Shown: positions 7,516 to 15,461 of the stretch, one piece after another
Numbering within the stretch: the first letter of the stretch is position 1
Layout of the letters: each line of letters starts with the position of its first letter
Source of the DNA: an uncultured Agathobacter sp.
GTDB lineage: Bacteria; Bacillota; Clostridia; Lachnospirales; Lachnospiraceae
Direction of reading: 5' to 3'
NCBI GenBank assembly: GCA_910587655.1
Contig: CAJUND010000035.1
Coordinates: 1 to 30,077 of the forward strand
Length of the DNA stretch: 30,077 nt
Notes under the pieces: generated by a model
What the model was told of the DNA's origin: nothing
Databases searched by the model: none
Seen by the model: the letters and a program-made list of their open reading frames with translations, nothing else
Position numbers and translations under genes: made by a program

Positions 7516-9885
7516 TTATTCAATGTTAGCAGTGTCGGCTGACTTGATTTTTCCTGTGTAAAGTGAGGTCAGGAATGCACTTACGCCTGTTGTGGCAAGA
7601 ATGATTACAGGGAAGATCAGATACATTTCAACAGGACTGATAACGTAGGAGGGGGCAAGCTCCATACCCGCTATTTTAAAAATCGGATCAAAACATAAGT
7701 GGGTAAGCGGTACTGCAAAAATTTCCCCCATAATGACTGCAGTCATTCCCACAAATACAAATCGCAATGCGTGGTATGCATAGATTTTTCCGTTTCGTGT
7801 GCCTACAGCTTTCATGAGTGCGATTTCGCCCTGCTCCTTTGCGATAAAAGAACGCTCCATAAGTACGGTTATGAGTGCTGCTAATACGATTGTGAGAACA
7901 GCTACAAGGGATTTTACCGCATCAAGAGTTCCCCCGATACCGACCATATCCTCTACTGCTTCGGCGCAGGTTCTGATATTTCCATAATCGGGAAAAATCC
8001 TCTGAATTTCTTCTATTCTACGCTCAATTTCCTTTCGGTCCGGATGATCCGTAAAGGTAATCTGCGTATCGCCGCCTCCTCCTGCCTGACCGTAATTGAT
8101 GTACGCATCGGTGTGAAGCCTGATATCGCTGCCCGCCATGTTAAAAGACTGGAAAAACGCCGAAATGATATATTCCTTATCTCCGTCAATGGTTTTTATC
8201 GTAACAGTATCACCAATCGTTGCATTCAGCTGATCCGCGGCAATCCGTGTAATCGCGATTTCATCGGTATTCTGCGGCGCTGTTCCTGCCGTGTATTCGT
8301 ACATATCCATCGTGGAGCCTGTGCCCTGAAAGATACAGATATTATTGCCCTCGTTTTCTCCGAAAGAGACGGGCAGGAAAAACATCATTTCCTTATAGCA
8401 TTTTGCGGGAATGCCATGCTGTGCAAGCGTCCGTTCCATTTCGTCAAGGTGCTTTTCAAGCTTTTCGTGTCCGTCTTCCATCATACATTCCGCAGTGATT
8501 TTACTGTTCAGATAGATATCGCAGTCCGCCCATCCAAGTGATGCGGCAAGACTGTCGCTGTTTAAGGTAGAAACCGTTGCTGAAAGTATCAGCAGAAGAG
8601 ACAGACATAAGAAGAATGTAAGTGAGATAACGCCGTATCGCCTGGGGCTGCTTACAATGTCATTCAGTGCAAGGAATGGCGCCATGGAAAGCCTGGATTT
8701 TCCCAGACTCATAAGGCTCTTTTTACGGAAACGCTCCCCTGTCTGACCGTTTCGGATTGCGTCAATGGGCGTCAGTTTCTTTACCCTGCCTGTGCAGCCA
8801 TAGCAGAACCATAAAATGACCGCAACGACAAGAATGGCACAAACAATGTTTACCACAGCCGGACTCTGATTTCCGACAATCATGTTCGGCGAAGAAACGC
8901 CCATAAGCATTTTACCGAAGGGGAAGCTTAAGGCAAGTCCGATTGCCGCACCGATGACAGAAAGTCCCATATATTTCACAAGGTATAAGCTCCGGATTTT
9001 AAAATTGCCGATGCCAATCGCCTTCATGACTCCGATTTCACGAAATTCCTCGGAAAGTGTAAAGGAAATGGTAAAACGTAAAACGACAAACGCTATCATA
9101 ATGAGAATCATGCTTGCGATAAGCAGAATACCTACCATCATCATATCATAAGAATATAAGAATTTCATAAGGGTTCTGTCCATTGTAAGGGTGCTGTTTT
9201 CTGCGAGCGGCTTGATCTGCGACAGAGCCGTTTCCATATCGGAAGAATAGATGTAGACAAGCTTACCGCCGTAATACTTTTCTGTGTTTTCTGCGGAAAG
9301 GAAACTCTCAAAATCCTCCTTACTTATGATATAGCGGTAATCTGTTACCGACTTTGAACCCAAAAGCGCGTCCTTTATTTTATCTGCAAGAACAAATTCA
9401 CGGCGCACACCGTTACATTCTATGGTAAGCCTGTCACCCACATCAACCCCGAGTTCGTCCGCCTCAATCTCCGTCATATAAAACTCACCCTGCCTGACCG
9501 TTTCAAGGATACTGCCATCGGAAAGAAAATAATTCATACAAATGTCGCTTTGAAGCAGATTCGTACCCTCAACAACGATATCCCCGTCCTCATAGATAAA
9601 ATTCTCGGGCGATAAAAATAATACGTTTTCCGTTGCATAGCGCTCTACCGCACTTGCCGACCTTACTGTTTCATCAATGTCAATGGTGCAATTTTTATTC
9701 ATGACAGTCGCAAAATAATCAGGCACTTTCGCCATTTCAAAGTAACTGTCCAGCGCTGTGGTAACATTTACAATATTGTTTACACTTGACGATACAAACA
9801 TCGTGGCAAGAACAATAAATAATAGCAGAATCATATTCATTGCCCTTTTTCGTTTTAAGTCTTTTTTTAGTATGCTTAAATACAT
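7516..9885 (-). CDS. FtsX-like ABC transporter permease
   Basis: The protein of 789 residues starts at 9885 after GGAGTAAAGGA. It has one N-terminal membrane helix (about 17-37), a large outer domain (to about 245), three helices (about 250-272, 303-325, 350-367), another helix near 420-440, a second outer domain, and three C-terminal helices (about 675-695, 708-730, 753-777). Two FtsX modules can be seen (EEFREIGVMKAIGIGNFKIR near 280-300 and EQGEIALMKAVGTRNGKIY near 700). This is the two-module layout of larger Gram-positive permeases. It is the first gene of a two-gene operon with the ATPase and lies just downstream of a sensor kinase/response regulator pair, with a direct repeat in its promoter that may be the regulator's site. 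Confidence 0.92.
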   Translation of the reverse strand: MYLSILKKDLKRKRAMNMILLLFIVLATMFVSSSVNNIVNVTTALDSYFEMAKVPDYFATVMNKNCTIDIDETVRSASAVERYATENVLFLSPENFIYEDGDIVVEGTNLLQSDICMNYFLSDGSILETVRQGEFYMTEIEADELGVDVGDRLTIECNGVRREFVLADKIKDALLGSKSVTDYRYIISKEDFESFLSAENTEKYYGGKLVYIYSSDMETALSQIKPLAENSTLTMDRTLMKFLYSYDMMMVGILLIASMILIMIAFVVLRFTISFTLSEEFREIGVMKAIGIGNFKIRSLYLVKYMGLSVIGAAIGLALSFPFGKMLMGVSSPNMIVGNQSPAVVNIVCAILVVAVILWFCYGCTGRVKKLTPIDAIRNGQTGERFRKKSLMSLGKSRLSMAPFLALNDIVSSPRRYGVISLTFFLCLSLLLILSATVSTLNSDSLAASLGWADCDIYLNSKITAECMMEDGHEKLEKHLDEMERTLAQHGIPAKCYKEMMFFLPVSFGENEGNNICIFQGTGSTMDMYEYTAGTAPQNTDEIAITRIAADQLNATIGDTVTIKTIDGDKEYIISAFFQSFNMAGSDIRLHTDAYINYGQAGGGGDTQITFTDHPDRKEIERRIEEIQRIFPDYGNIRTCAEAVEDMVGIGGTLDAVKSLVAVLTIVLAALITVLMERSFIAKEQGEIALMKAVGTRNGKIYAYHALRFVFVGMTAVIMGEIFAVPLTHLCFDPIFKIAGMELAPSYVISPVEMYLIFPVIILATTGVSAFLTSLYTGKIKSADTANIE

Positions 9886-9928
9886 TCCTTTACTCCTTCT
9901 CCTGCTTTCAAATTGATTTACAGGAGAT

Positions 9929-9962
9929 ATACTAACACGGAAATTATTAAATAATCATTAAA
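9929..9962 (-). promoter_or_regulatory. Promoter of the FtsX/ATPase operon with tandem 11-base repeat
   Basis: On the minus strand TTTAATGATTA and TTTAATAATTT (9962-9941) form a direct repeat with an 11-base period, followed 6 bases later by a -10-like TAGTAT (9934-9929). No good -35 box exists at the right distance: that place is taken by the repeat. OmpR-class response regulators bind such helically phased repeats to activate weak promoters, and an OmpR-class gene lies just upstream. Confidence 0.5.
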
Positions 9963-9967
9963 TACAA

Positions 9968-10000
9968 AACTTCAGAGTCCGTAAATCTGACCCTGAAGTT
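9968..10000 (-). terminator. Rho-independent terminator after the sensor kinase
   Basis: Arms of 12 bases (AACTTCAGGGTC and GACTCTGAAGTT on the minus strand) with one mismatch and a 9-base loop are followed by TTTTGTATTT. It starts 11 bases after the kinase stop and separates the two-component genes from the ABC operon. Confidence 0.8.
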
Positions 10001-10010
10001 TCCATACCCA

Positions 10011-11246
10011 TTATGCTTTTCTAATTACGATCGTCACACCAAAAACATCTTCATGCATTCCGGCAAAGATTTCGCCATCCATTTTACGCATCAGTGTTTT
10101 GCAGATATAAAGCCCCAGACCGCTTCCTTTTATACCGGTACTATTGCTTCCGCGGTAAAAGGAATCGAAAAGATTTGGAAGTTCCTCTTTTTTCAGACCG
10201 CACCCTGAGTTCTCTATCTCTATTAATTTGCAGTCCTCTTCCTCCCCAAACGAAATGTGGATACGCCTGCCATCACCGTATTTAATGGCGTTTTCCATGA
10301 CATTCTGCAACACCTCAGCCATACGGTTCTTATCCCCTTTGACCAGGCATTCCGAAAATTCATCCACTTGAAATTCGGTGTGAATCACGGACAGCTTATC
10401 CTTATAATAACTTTCTGTGGCTTTGATAACCCCTGAAAGGTAATACTCACCCATATGCACTTCCAGATTCAGAAAATCTTCTCTGGATGCAGTTACAATT
10501 TCATTCACGTACCCCTTTATTTCTTCCACATTCCTTGCAATGCCATGCAAAGCTTCGTCTTTTCGCTCCTGCGTGTCATACAAATCTTCCGACAACGCTT
10601 TGGCATACAATTCAATGGAAGAAAGCGGCGTTTTAATATCATGGGACAAAGAAAGAATCAGTGTCTTCCTCTCCTTTTGAAATTCAAGTTCTTTCTCTTT
10701 TGTTTCCTCCAGCTTTTCGCGGAGCATGTCCATTCCCCACAGGAAGCGCCCAAACAGCTTGCTTTTTTCTTCTTTTACAGGCATGGATAAATTACCTTTC
10801 GCCAGCTCATAAGATAAATTACTCATATCCTGAAATGGTTTTAGGATTTTATGGTACACATACGCGAGCACAGTATTTGTCACAATCATCATACCAAACA
10901 ACGAGAAATTTATATACAAAGGCAGATGCTTCCTTGTTTCCACTGCATATTCAATCCGGTACAGTTTACCGGCTATTTCTTCCACTAAATAATCGTGATC
11001 ACAGGCTTCTCCGGCAACAAACTCCCTGATTCCTATGATTGTCTGATACTTATCGAAACTCATTGCTTCTATTTCGGAAGTCGCTGGTTTTTCTTCTTCT
11101 ATTTCTTTTATCACACGCCTTGCTTCCACACGATATAATTTTCCGTCATTGTCATGATTCTGATAAATATACAGTATATTCGCTGACAGTATCAGTAATA
11201 TCTCAGCAATGACAATCCAAAGCATAAAGATTTTAAACTTACTCAA
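10011..11246 (-). CDS. Sensor histidine kinase
   Basis: A 411-residue membrane kinase: helices at about 7-27 and 109-131 enclose an outer sensor region of about 80 residues; a HAMP-like linker follows; the H-box is LSLSHDIKTPLSSIELYAK with His202 as phosphate acceptor; the N-box is LQNVMENAIKYGDG; the G-boxes are IENSGCGL and GSGLGLYICKTLM. The ENSGCG form of the first G-box differs from the usual DNGxG but is common in this Firmicute group. The start overlaps the end of the response regulator gene by 8 bases, a sign of translational coupling. The FtsX-type transporter next to it is its likely output, though a signal is not known. Confidence 0.93.
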   Translation of the reverse strand: MSKFKIFMLWIVIAEILLILSANILYIYQNHDNDGKLYRVEARRVIKEIEEEKPATSEIEAMSFDKYQTIIGIREFVAGEACDHDYLVEEIAGKLYRIEYAVETRKHLPLYINFSLFGMMIVTNTVLAYVYHKILKPFQDMSNLSYELAKGNLSMPVKEEKSKLFGRFLWGMDMLREKLEETKEKELEFQKERKTLILSLSHDIKTPLSSIELYAKALSEDLYDTQERKDEALHGIARNVEEIKGYVNEIVTASREDFLNLEVHMGEYYLSGVIKATESYYKDKLSVIHTEFQVDEFSECLVKGDKNRMAEVLQNVMENAIKYGDGRRIHISFGEEEDCKLIEIENSGCGLKKEELPNLFDSFYRGSNSTGIKGSGLGLYICKTLMRKMDGEIFAGMHEDVFGVTIVIRKA

Positions 11247-11901
11247 ACCGATACCCTACTCCCCACTCTGTCACAATATGTCTGGGCTTTTTCGGTTCTT
11301 CTTCTATTTTTTCCCTAAGCCACTTAATATGTACCGCCAGTGTCTGAATCTCCGAAGCACTGTCACTTCCCCAGACGGTATTGAACAAATACTCCTTCTT
11401 CATCGTTACATTCTTATTCTCGATGAGCAGCTTTAACAGTTCAAACTCCTTTTCGGTAACTACTTTTTTCTGCCCGTCTACATATACCGACTTTTGCACC
11501 GTATTCAACCGGATATTCCCCTCTACAATCTCTGCCTGTCCATATTTTCTTTTAAAAATGCCGTTAATTTTGGCAATTAAAATGTCCACATCATATGGTT
11601 TTTCAATGTAATCATCTGCGCCAAGATTTAAGCCTTTTAACTGGTCATTTTTTTCCGTCCTGGCACTGGCTATTAAAATATGGGTATTGGAAGTCTCCCT
11701 GATCTTAGAACAAACCGCAAATCCATTGATTCCCTGAAGCATAATATCCAGCACAATCAATTTAGCGCCATATTTTTCATACAGTTCCAGGGCTTTTTCA
11801 CCGGTACATGCCACACTGACCGTGTAATTCTCCTTACGCAGAAAATCACACAGCAAAGTACCTATTTCTTTGTTATCTTCTACAATTAATATATCCAGCA
11901 T
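11239..11901 (-). CDS. OmpR/PhoB-class response regulator
   Basis: A 220-residue protein with a receiver domain (acid pair Glu8/Asp9, phosphate acceptor Asp52 in IVLDIML, Ser79, Lys101 in EKPYD) and a C-terminal winged helix (about 125-218) with KEFELLKLL, a VWGSDS loop, TLAVHIKWLREKI recognition helix and the ending WGVGYRFE. The ribosome site is AAGGAAAG. It is the first gene of a pair with the kinase; the short 42-base gap to the acetyltransferase gene upstream leaves open whether it has its own promoter. Confidence 0.94.
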   Translation of the reverse strand: MLDILIVEDNKEIGTLLCDFLRKENYTVSVACTGEKALELYEKYGAKLIVLDIMLQGINGFAVCSKIRETSNTHILIASARTEKNDQLKGLNLGADDYIEKPYDVDILIAKINGIFKRKYGQAEIVEGNIRLNTVQKSVYVDGQKKVVTEKEFELLKLLIENKNVTMKKEYLFNTVWGSDSASEIQTLAVHIKWLREKIEEEPKKPRHIVTEWGVGYRFE

Positions 11902-11943
11902 CTTTCTTTCCTTAAAGTATTTTCTTTTTTGAGCATTACGTTT

Positions 11944-12486
11944 TCAATTTGAAACGGAATCTGCTTCATATCTGCAGTATAGCCCCGTCGTAACTATATC
12001 TCCTCCATTACATTCATAAGGTATTTCCTTTACAGATTGAAACCCCAATTTTTGAAGTACACGACCAGAAGCCGGATTTTCTACAGCATACGCGGTACAG
12101 ATTTCTTTTATTTTCATTTCTTCAACTGCATATTCCATAACTGTACTCATAGCTTCTGTCGCATAACCGTTGCACCAGAATTTCTTTCCAAGATTATAGG
12201 AAATATCCCAGTGATTTTCTTCCTCATTAAAATAAATCAGGCAGGTTCCAATTATTTCTTTTGTGCTTTTCAAAATAACCATCCATCTGTTCCACTTGTC
12301 ATTTTCCAAATTTCCAAGTTCAAATTTCACAAACTCTTCTGCTTCTTTTTTATCGCTGCTGGCTTTCCACCACATATATTTTGACACATTTTCATCCTGC
12401 ATCCAGCAGTCAAAAATTATCTCTGTATCTTCTGAACGAATTTCTCTCAAAATCAATCGGTCTGTTTCCAGCTTAGGTGTCATCAT
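11944..12486 (-). CDS. GNAT-family N-acetyltransferase (RimJ/RimL type)
   Basis: The ATG at 12486 (AAGGAG six bases upstream) gives 180 residues; a TTG further upstream lacks a ribosome site. The start LETDRLILREIRSED is typical of the RimJ/RimL-like GNAT group. The acetyl-CoA site is in LGKKFWCNGYATEAM (a variant of the Q/RxxGxG/A motif: CNGYA), followed by VMEYAVEEM and VENPASGRVLQKLGF. Such enzymes acetylate protein N-termini, amino acids or antibiotics; the acceptor is unknown here. It follows a membrane protein gene by 53 bases. Confidence 0.9.
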   Translation of the reverse strand: MMTPKLETDRLILREIRSEDTEIIFDCWMQDENVSKYMWWKASSDKKEAEEFVKFELGNLENDKWNRWMVILKSTKEIIGTCLIYFNEEENHWDISYNLGKKFWCNGYATEAMSTVMEYAVEEMKIKEICTAYAVENPASGRVLQKLGFQSVKEIPYECNGGDIVTTGLYCRYEADSVSN

Positions 12487-12539
12487 ATTTTTCTCCTTCA
12501 ACTCCAATTCCTCACTTATCAGGCAGCAATTAACCGTTT

Positions 12540-13151
12540 TTACATTGATTTACTTTTCCTAAAATGTATCAATGACAAAATACCGACAGGAATGAAATAA
12601 GCACACCAGAATTCAAGTGCAATAACTGCGCCCATGTTAGTTCCCCCATCTGACATAGAACTGAACATACCTGTCATCGGCATAATAAAACAGGAAAAAA
12701 AGAATATTCCATGAGCCATCATCAGATATTTTAACCACTTATTTACTTTTGTTTCTGTATCAATTGTAAGTCCGGTAAAAAAAGTAGAAAGCGCCATCAT
12801 ACCATAGCCCAGCAAATCATAATTAAAAAATAATCCGCCTCTTGAAAAATCAAGTATTCTCCTCCCCTGCTCATCAAGTAGGTCCAGACGAACGGAAGTC
12901 GTCTGTGCAAAATACACGAGAAATACCAGAACTGCATAAACCGCAGCAAACGTCATTCCAACACTGGCTGCCACTCTGTGTTTTTCATCACTTTCATAAA
13001 AAAATCCGGCAGTCATCATGATATACCCAACAGGCAGTATCATACACACGAAATAGCTTCCAAAATCAAAGGGAATCAGCATACAGACGGCAAACAGTAT
13101 TACCGTAATTGTTACAATCAAAGCTCCAGTTTCTGCTATTGTTTTATTCAT
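12540..13151 (-). CDS. Unrecognised six-helix membrane protein
   Basis: A 203-residue, very hydrophobic protein with about six membrane helices (residues about 8-26, 32-50, 62-83, 112-130, 142-163, 175-195). Between helices three and four lies a short loop with SVRLDLLDEQGRRILDFS. I do not recognise the family; the layout recalls small DUF-type integral proteins of Firmicutes. No catalytic motif can be seen. The start at 13151 is preceded by GAGGTA. It lies upstream of the acetyltransferase and downstream of a glycosyltransferase remnant on the same strand. Confidence 0.7.
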   Translation of the reverse strand: MNKTIAETGALIVTITVILFAVCMLIPFDFGSYFVCMILPVGYIMMTAGFFYESDEKHRVAASVGMTFAAVYAVLVFLVYFAQTTSVRLDLLDEQGRRILDFSRGGLFFNYDLLGYGMMALSTFFTGLTIDTETKVNKWLKYLMMAHGIFFFSCFIMPMTGMFSSMSDGGTNMGAVIALEFWCAYFIPVGILSLIHFRKSKSM

Positions 13152-13179
13152 ATTAGTACCTCACGAAATTCCTGTGTTC

Positions 13180-13344
13180 TTAATTAATTCCCGTAAGATT
13201 AATTGCGATAATTACAATCAGCCAATATAGAAGATGAAACTTTGCAACCGCCCTGTTCAGCTCACCTGTCTGCGGATAAAGAACCATCGGAGCCGCCATA
13301 TACAGGCTCTCGGAAACACTGTTCATACCGCAGTGCGTGGTTGG
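13180..13344 (-). pseudogene. Remnant of MGT/UGT-type glycosyltransferase
   Basis: The frame from 13344 reads THCGMNSVSESLYMAAPMV and then LYPQTGE. HCGxNSxxE(S/A) and the P-x-x-x-P/Q-x-E turn are the donor-binding signature of MGT-family (macrolide-type) UDP-glycosyltransferases, normally near residue 290 of about 400. A stop (13345-13347) precedes it and everything N-terminal is lost. After the motif the frame continues into a hydrophobic tail (FHLLYWLIVIIAINLTGI) that ends at 13180 and may be the C-terminal end of the same or another protein joined by deletion. No function can remain. Confidence 0.65.
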
Positions 13345-13349
13345 TCAAG

Positions 13350-13592
13350 TTATTTTGCCAATACCTCATAGGCCTCTCTGTTCTGTTTAATCAATCTTTT
13401 TGAAATACTCATTATATCTTCATCGGATGCAATGGTATCATCTTCTGCCTTGCTAAAATCAATCACAAGATATCTTGGTACATTGTTCTTGAGAATCACT
13501 GCTGTTCCATGTTCATCCACCAGCCTTGCAACTTTGGAAAAATTTTGGTTAGCCTCGGTAATAGACACTAATGTGTTTGTGTTAATCGTCAT
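13350..13592 (-). CDS. Phd/YefM-family antitoxin without a toxin partner
   Basis: An 80-residue protein with the Phd/YefM fold: residues 8-45 (VSITEANQNFSKVARLVDEH, then GTAVILKNNVPRYLVIDF) make the DNA-binding and dimer part, and the charged tail 46-80 is where toxins bind. In a normal system a Doc/Fic or RelE/YoeB toxin gene follows at once. Here the stop at 13350 is followed 3 bases later by the glycosyltransferase remnant, and no toxin is found on either side. The gene keeps a strong promoter (13624-13652) and a dyad around its ribosome site. The start at 13592 follows AGGAGG. Orphan antitoxins can persist as regulators or as protection against a related toxin elsewhere. Confidence 0.88.
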   Translation of the reverse strand: MTINTNTLVSITEANQNFSKVARLVDEHGTAVILKNNVPRYLVIDFSKAEDDTIASDEDIMSISKRLIKQNREAYEVLAK

Positions 13593-13595
13593 TTT

Positions 13596-13616
13596 TCAAA
13601 CCTCCTGACGGTTTGA
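13596..13616 (-). promoter_or_regulatory. Dyad overlapping the antitoxin ribosome site
   Basis: TCAAACC and GGTTTGA form a perfect inverted repeat with a 7-base spacer that contains the start of AGGAGG. It lies between the promoter and the start codon, where an autorepressor would bind; as RNA it would also hide part of the ribosome site. Confidence 0.6.
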
Positions 13617-13623
13617 TAGTTTT

Positions 13624-13652
13624 ATTATATTCAGTTTCTAGGATAAATTCAA
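13624..13652 (-). promoter_or_regulatory. Near-consensus promoter of the antitoxin
   Basis: TTGAAT (13647-13652), 17-base spacer, TATAAT (13624-13629) on the minus strand, ending 7 bases upstream of the dyad. Confidence 0.75.
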
Positions 13653-13742
13653 CCTATTTTTCTGCACCTATTTCCCAGCCAGCATTGTCACAAAAACTAA
13701 ATCCTCACATCCTTCCTCTCCATATTCTTATGAACATGACAA

Positions 13743-13803
13743 GGAGCGGTTTATGCAGAAACACTTAATGTCAAAATCAATGTCACTCCACATAAGACCG
13801 CCC
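13743..13803. repeat. Long-range imperfect inverted repeat in the gap before the antitoxin
   Basis: GGAGCGGTTTATG (13743-13755) and CATAAGACCGCCC (13791-13803) pair over 12 bases with one bulge on each side and a 35-base loop. It falls in the gap between the phosphorylase end and the antitoxin promoter. There is no T-run after either arm, so it is not a standard terminator; it may still end or protect the operon transcript. The gap also holds, on the minus strand, a short tail-like frame ending at 13751 (WAVLCGVTLILTLSVSA) that may be the end of a lost membrane protein. Confidence 0.4.
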
Positions 13804-13860
13804 ACTTCTCAAATTCGAATTCCTATTAAAAACATAATATAAAACATTTCCTTATACCAG

Positions 13861-15447
13861 TTATGTTCTACCGTTTTCAAAAATGTATTCTGTTCTTCTG
13901 GAGAAAAATTTCTCATATCCAGTCTGATTTCCCGGTTCTTTACAGCTAATGCTAAAAGACATATCCGCAAAATCAATATCCAGTTCCGCCGCATATCCAT
14001 CTTTTTCCCATTTAAAAACCATTCCCGCGCCTTTACATTCTACGGAAAGCCTGGACTGAAATCCGAACGCAGGAAATGTATTCCGAAACTGCAGCATCTC
14101 AAGCTGTTTTCGCACTACATTCCATGTAAGCCGCTCTTTGAGCATTGCTAATGTTAAGTTTGTACGGTTAATTTCCTTATGCCCTCCGGCTTTTGCCGCC
14201 TTTACCGCCTCATAATCATTTGTTCCGGCAAACAAATCCAGATACCAGATCTGCGGTTTTCCCGGCATAAATAACTGTATTGCCCTTGCGAGAAGCAGCG
14301 CCTCCTCTTTTTCTCCCAGTGCATTGAAATATGTGGTATTTACCTGGTAATACATATTTTTACTGCCGTGTAAATCCTTCACATAACCTCCCCGTTCCAC
14401 CAATAGGGCAATCATCTGCCCAATCCGTTCCTCCGGCAGCAGCCCCTTCAAATCCAGGACGGGAATTCCATCATGACAGCCAAGCATGTTTACACTATGG
14501 ATTTCTTTTTGTACCTGTTCTCTGGCCCAAAGCTCCAGATATGTCCCATCCTGATTTTCGATTGCATCAATCACCAGACCTGGCAGAAAAAAATCATAGG
14601 TAAGGTAGCCTTTGGCTGCAATCGTTTCATAGCGTTTTTCCTTATAACCGGCATGAATCTCTGGAAGTAAAACCATATCATATCCCTGCGCCAGATGATT
14701 CATCTGCTCAAGAAATTCCCATGTCTGCGGTTCATTTAAAAAATTTCTTTTTCCAGGTTCCTTGGGTGCATATGCAAAAGCATCCAGTCTCAGAATCCTC
14801 GTACCATATCCGGCAAGTTTTTCTATGGTTTCTTTGTAGAAATCCCATACTTTAGGAGATTTTATGTTCAAATCCATCTGCCCCGAATATCTTGTATGAC
14901 AGTCTTCACCATCCCTGACTTCCTGATAAAAAGTATTCCAGTAGGGAGCCCTGCTGCCATCCGCAAATTCTACCATAAGAAACGGTAATTCCGGTTTCCT
15001 GAAAAACATGACATCCAGATACTCCTTTTCGGGCATAATATACCCTTCTTCCGTCATCTCTCCATATCCGGACCAGAATTCATTCCAGTCGATAAAAAAA
15101 TCATGGTATTCCGACTTATTTCCCTTTTCCAGTAAATCCTGGAACTGGGGGGACGCTACAGAAGCATGGTTTAACACAAAGTCAAGCTTTAAGTACAGTT
15201 TTTTTCTGCCAAGCGCTTCCAGAACTTCCCTTGTTGCATATTTTTCTTCTAAGTCATAATCAATAACCGAAAACCCTCTGTCCAGATCGGAATGATAAAT
15301 GCTGGGCAGAACATAGACCGCTGAAAATGCTCCGGAAAATTTACTGTCATCCAGCAGGTTACATAATATCTGCAGCTTACCGCCAAGGCTGTCCGGATAC
15401 AGATTCAGCATCGGACCATTATCCATCTTAGTCTTTTTTAAAACCAT
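13861..15447 (-). CDS. gtfA: GH13_18 sucrose (or sucrose-6-phosphate) phosphorylase
   Basis: Starting at 15447 (AAGGGAG upstream, 14 bases after the kinase stop) the enzyme has 528 residues. It shows the GH13 regions: DFVLNHAS (region I, about 89-96), RILRLDAFAYA with nucleophile Asp222, LLPEIHAGY with acid/base Glu263, and LGCHDGIPVLDLKGLL with Asp326. The N-terminal PMLNLYPDSLGGKL is typical of sucrose phosphorylases (GH13_18), which convert sucrose and phosphate to glucose 1-phosphate and fructose. Members in R. gnavus act on phosphorylated sucrose instead. Because a kinase gene lies directly upstream in this operon, the phosphorylated substrate is a serious option here. The enzyme is cytoplasmic, the last gene of the msm-type operon, and about 30 residues longer than most sucrose phosphorylases. 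Confidence 0.88.
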   Translation of the reverse strand: MVLKKTKMDNGPMLNLYPDSLGGKLQILCNLLDDSKFSGAFSAVYVLPSIYHSDLDRGFSVIDYDLEEKYATREVLEALGRKKLYLKLDFVLNHASVASPQFQDLLEKGNKSEYHDFFIDWNEFWSGYGEMTEEGYIMPEKEYLDVMFFRKPELPFLMVEFADGSRAPYWNTFYQEVRDGEDCHTRYSGQMDLNIKSPKVWDFYKETIEKLAGYGTRILRLDAFAYAPKEPGKRNFLNEPQTWEFLEQMNHLAQGYDMVLLPEIHAGYKEKRYETIAAKGYLTYDFFLPGLVIDAIENQDGTYLELWAREQVQKEIHSVNMLGCHDGIPVLDLKGLLPEERIGQMIALLVERGGYVKDLHGSKNMYYQVNTTYFNALGEKEEALLLARAIQLFMPGKPQIWYLDLFAGTNDYEAVKAAKAGGHKEINRTNLTLAMLKERLTWNVVRKQLEMLQFRNTFPAFGFQSRLSVECKGAGMVFKWEKDGYAAELDIDFADMSFSISCKEPGNQTGYEKFFSRRTEYIFENGRT

Positions 15448-15461
15448 TTTCCAGTCTCCCT

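Noticed and set aside
11925..11960. Short inverted repeat TTTCAAATTGAAA as terminator between the acetyltransferase and the response regulator
   Set aside because: The stem is short and AT-rich and not followed by a clear T-run on the minus strand.
13753..13842. Plus-strand 29-codon frame with AAGGAG upstream
   Set aside because: Its start lies inside the imperfect hairpin arm, its composition is low in hydrophobic order and no family is seen; the ribosome-like sequence is part of the inverted repeat.
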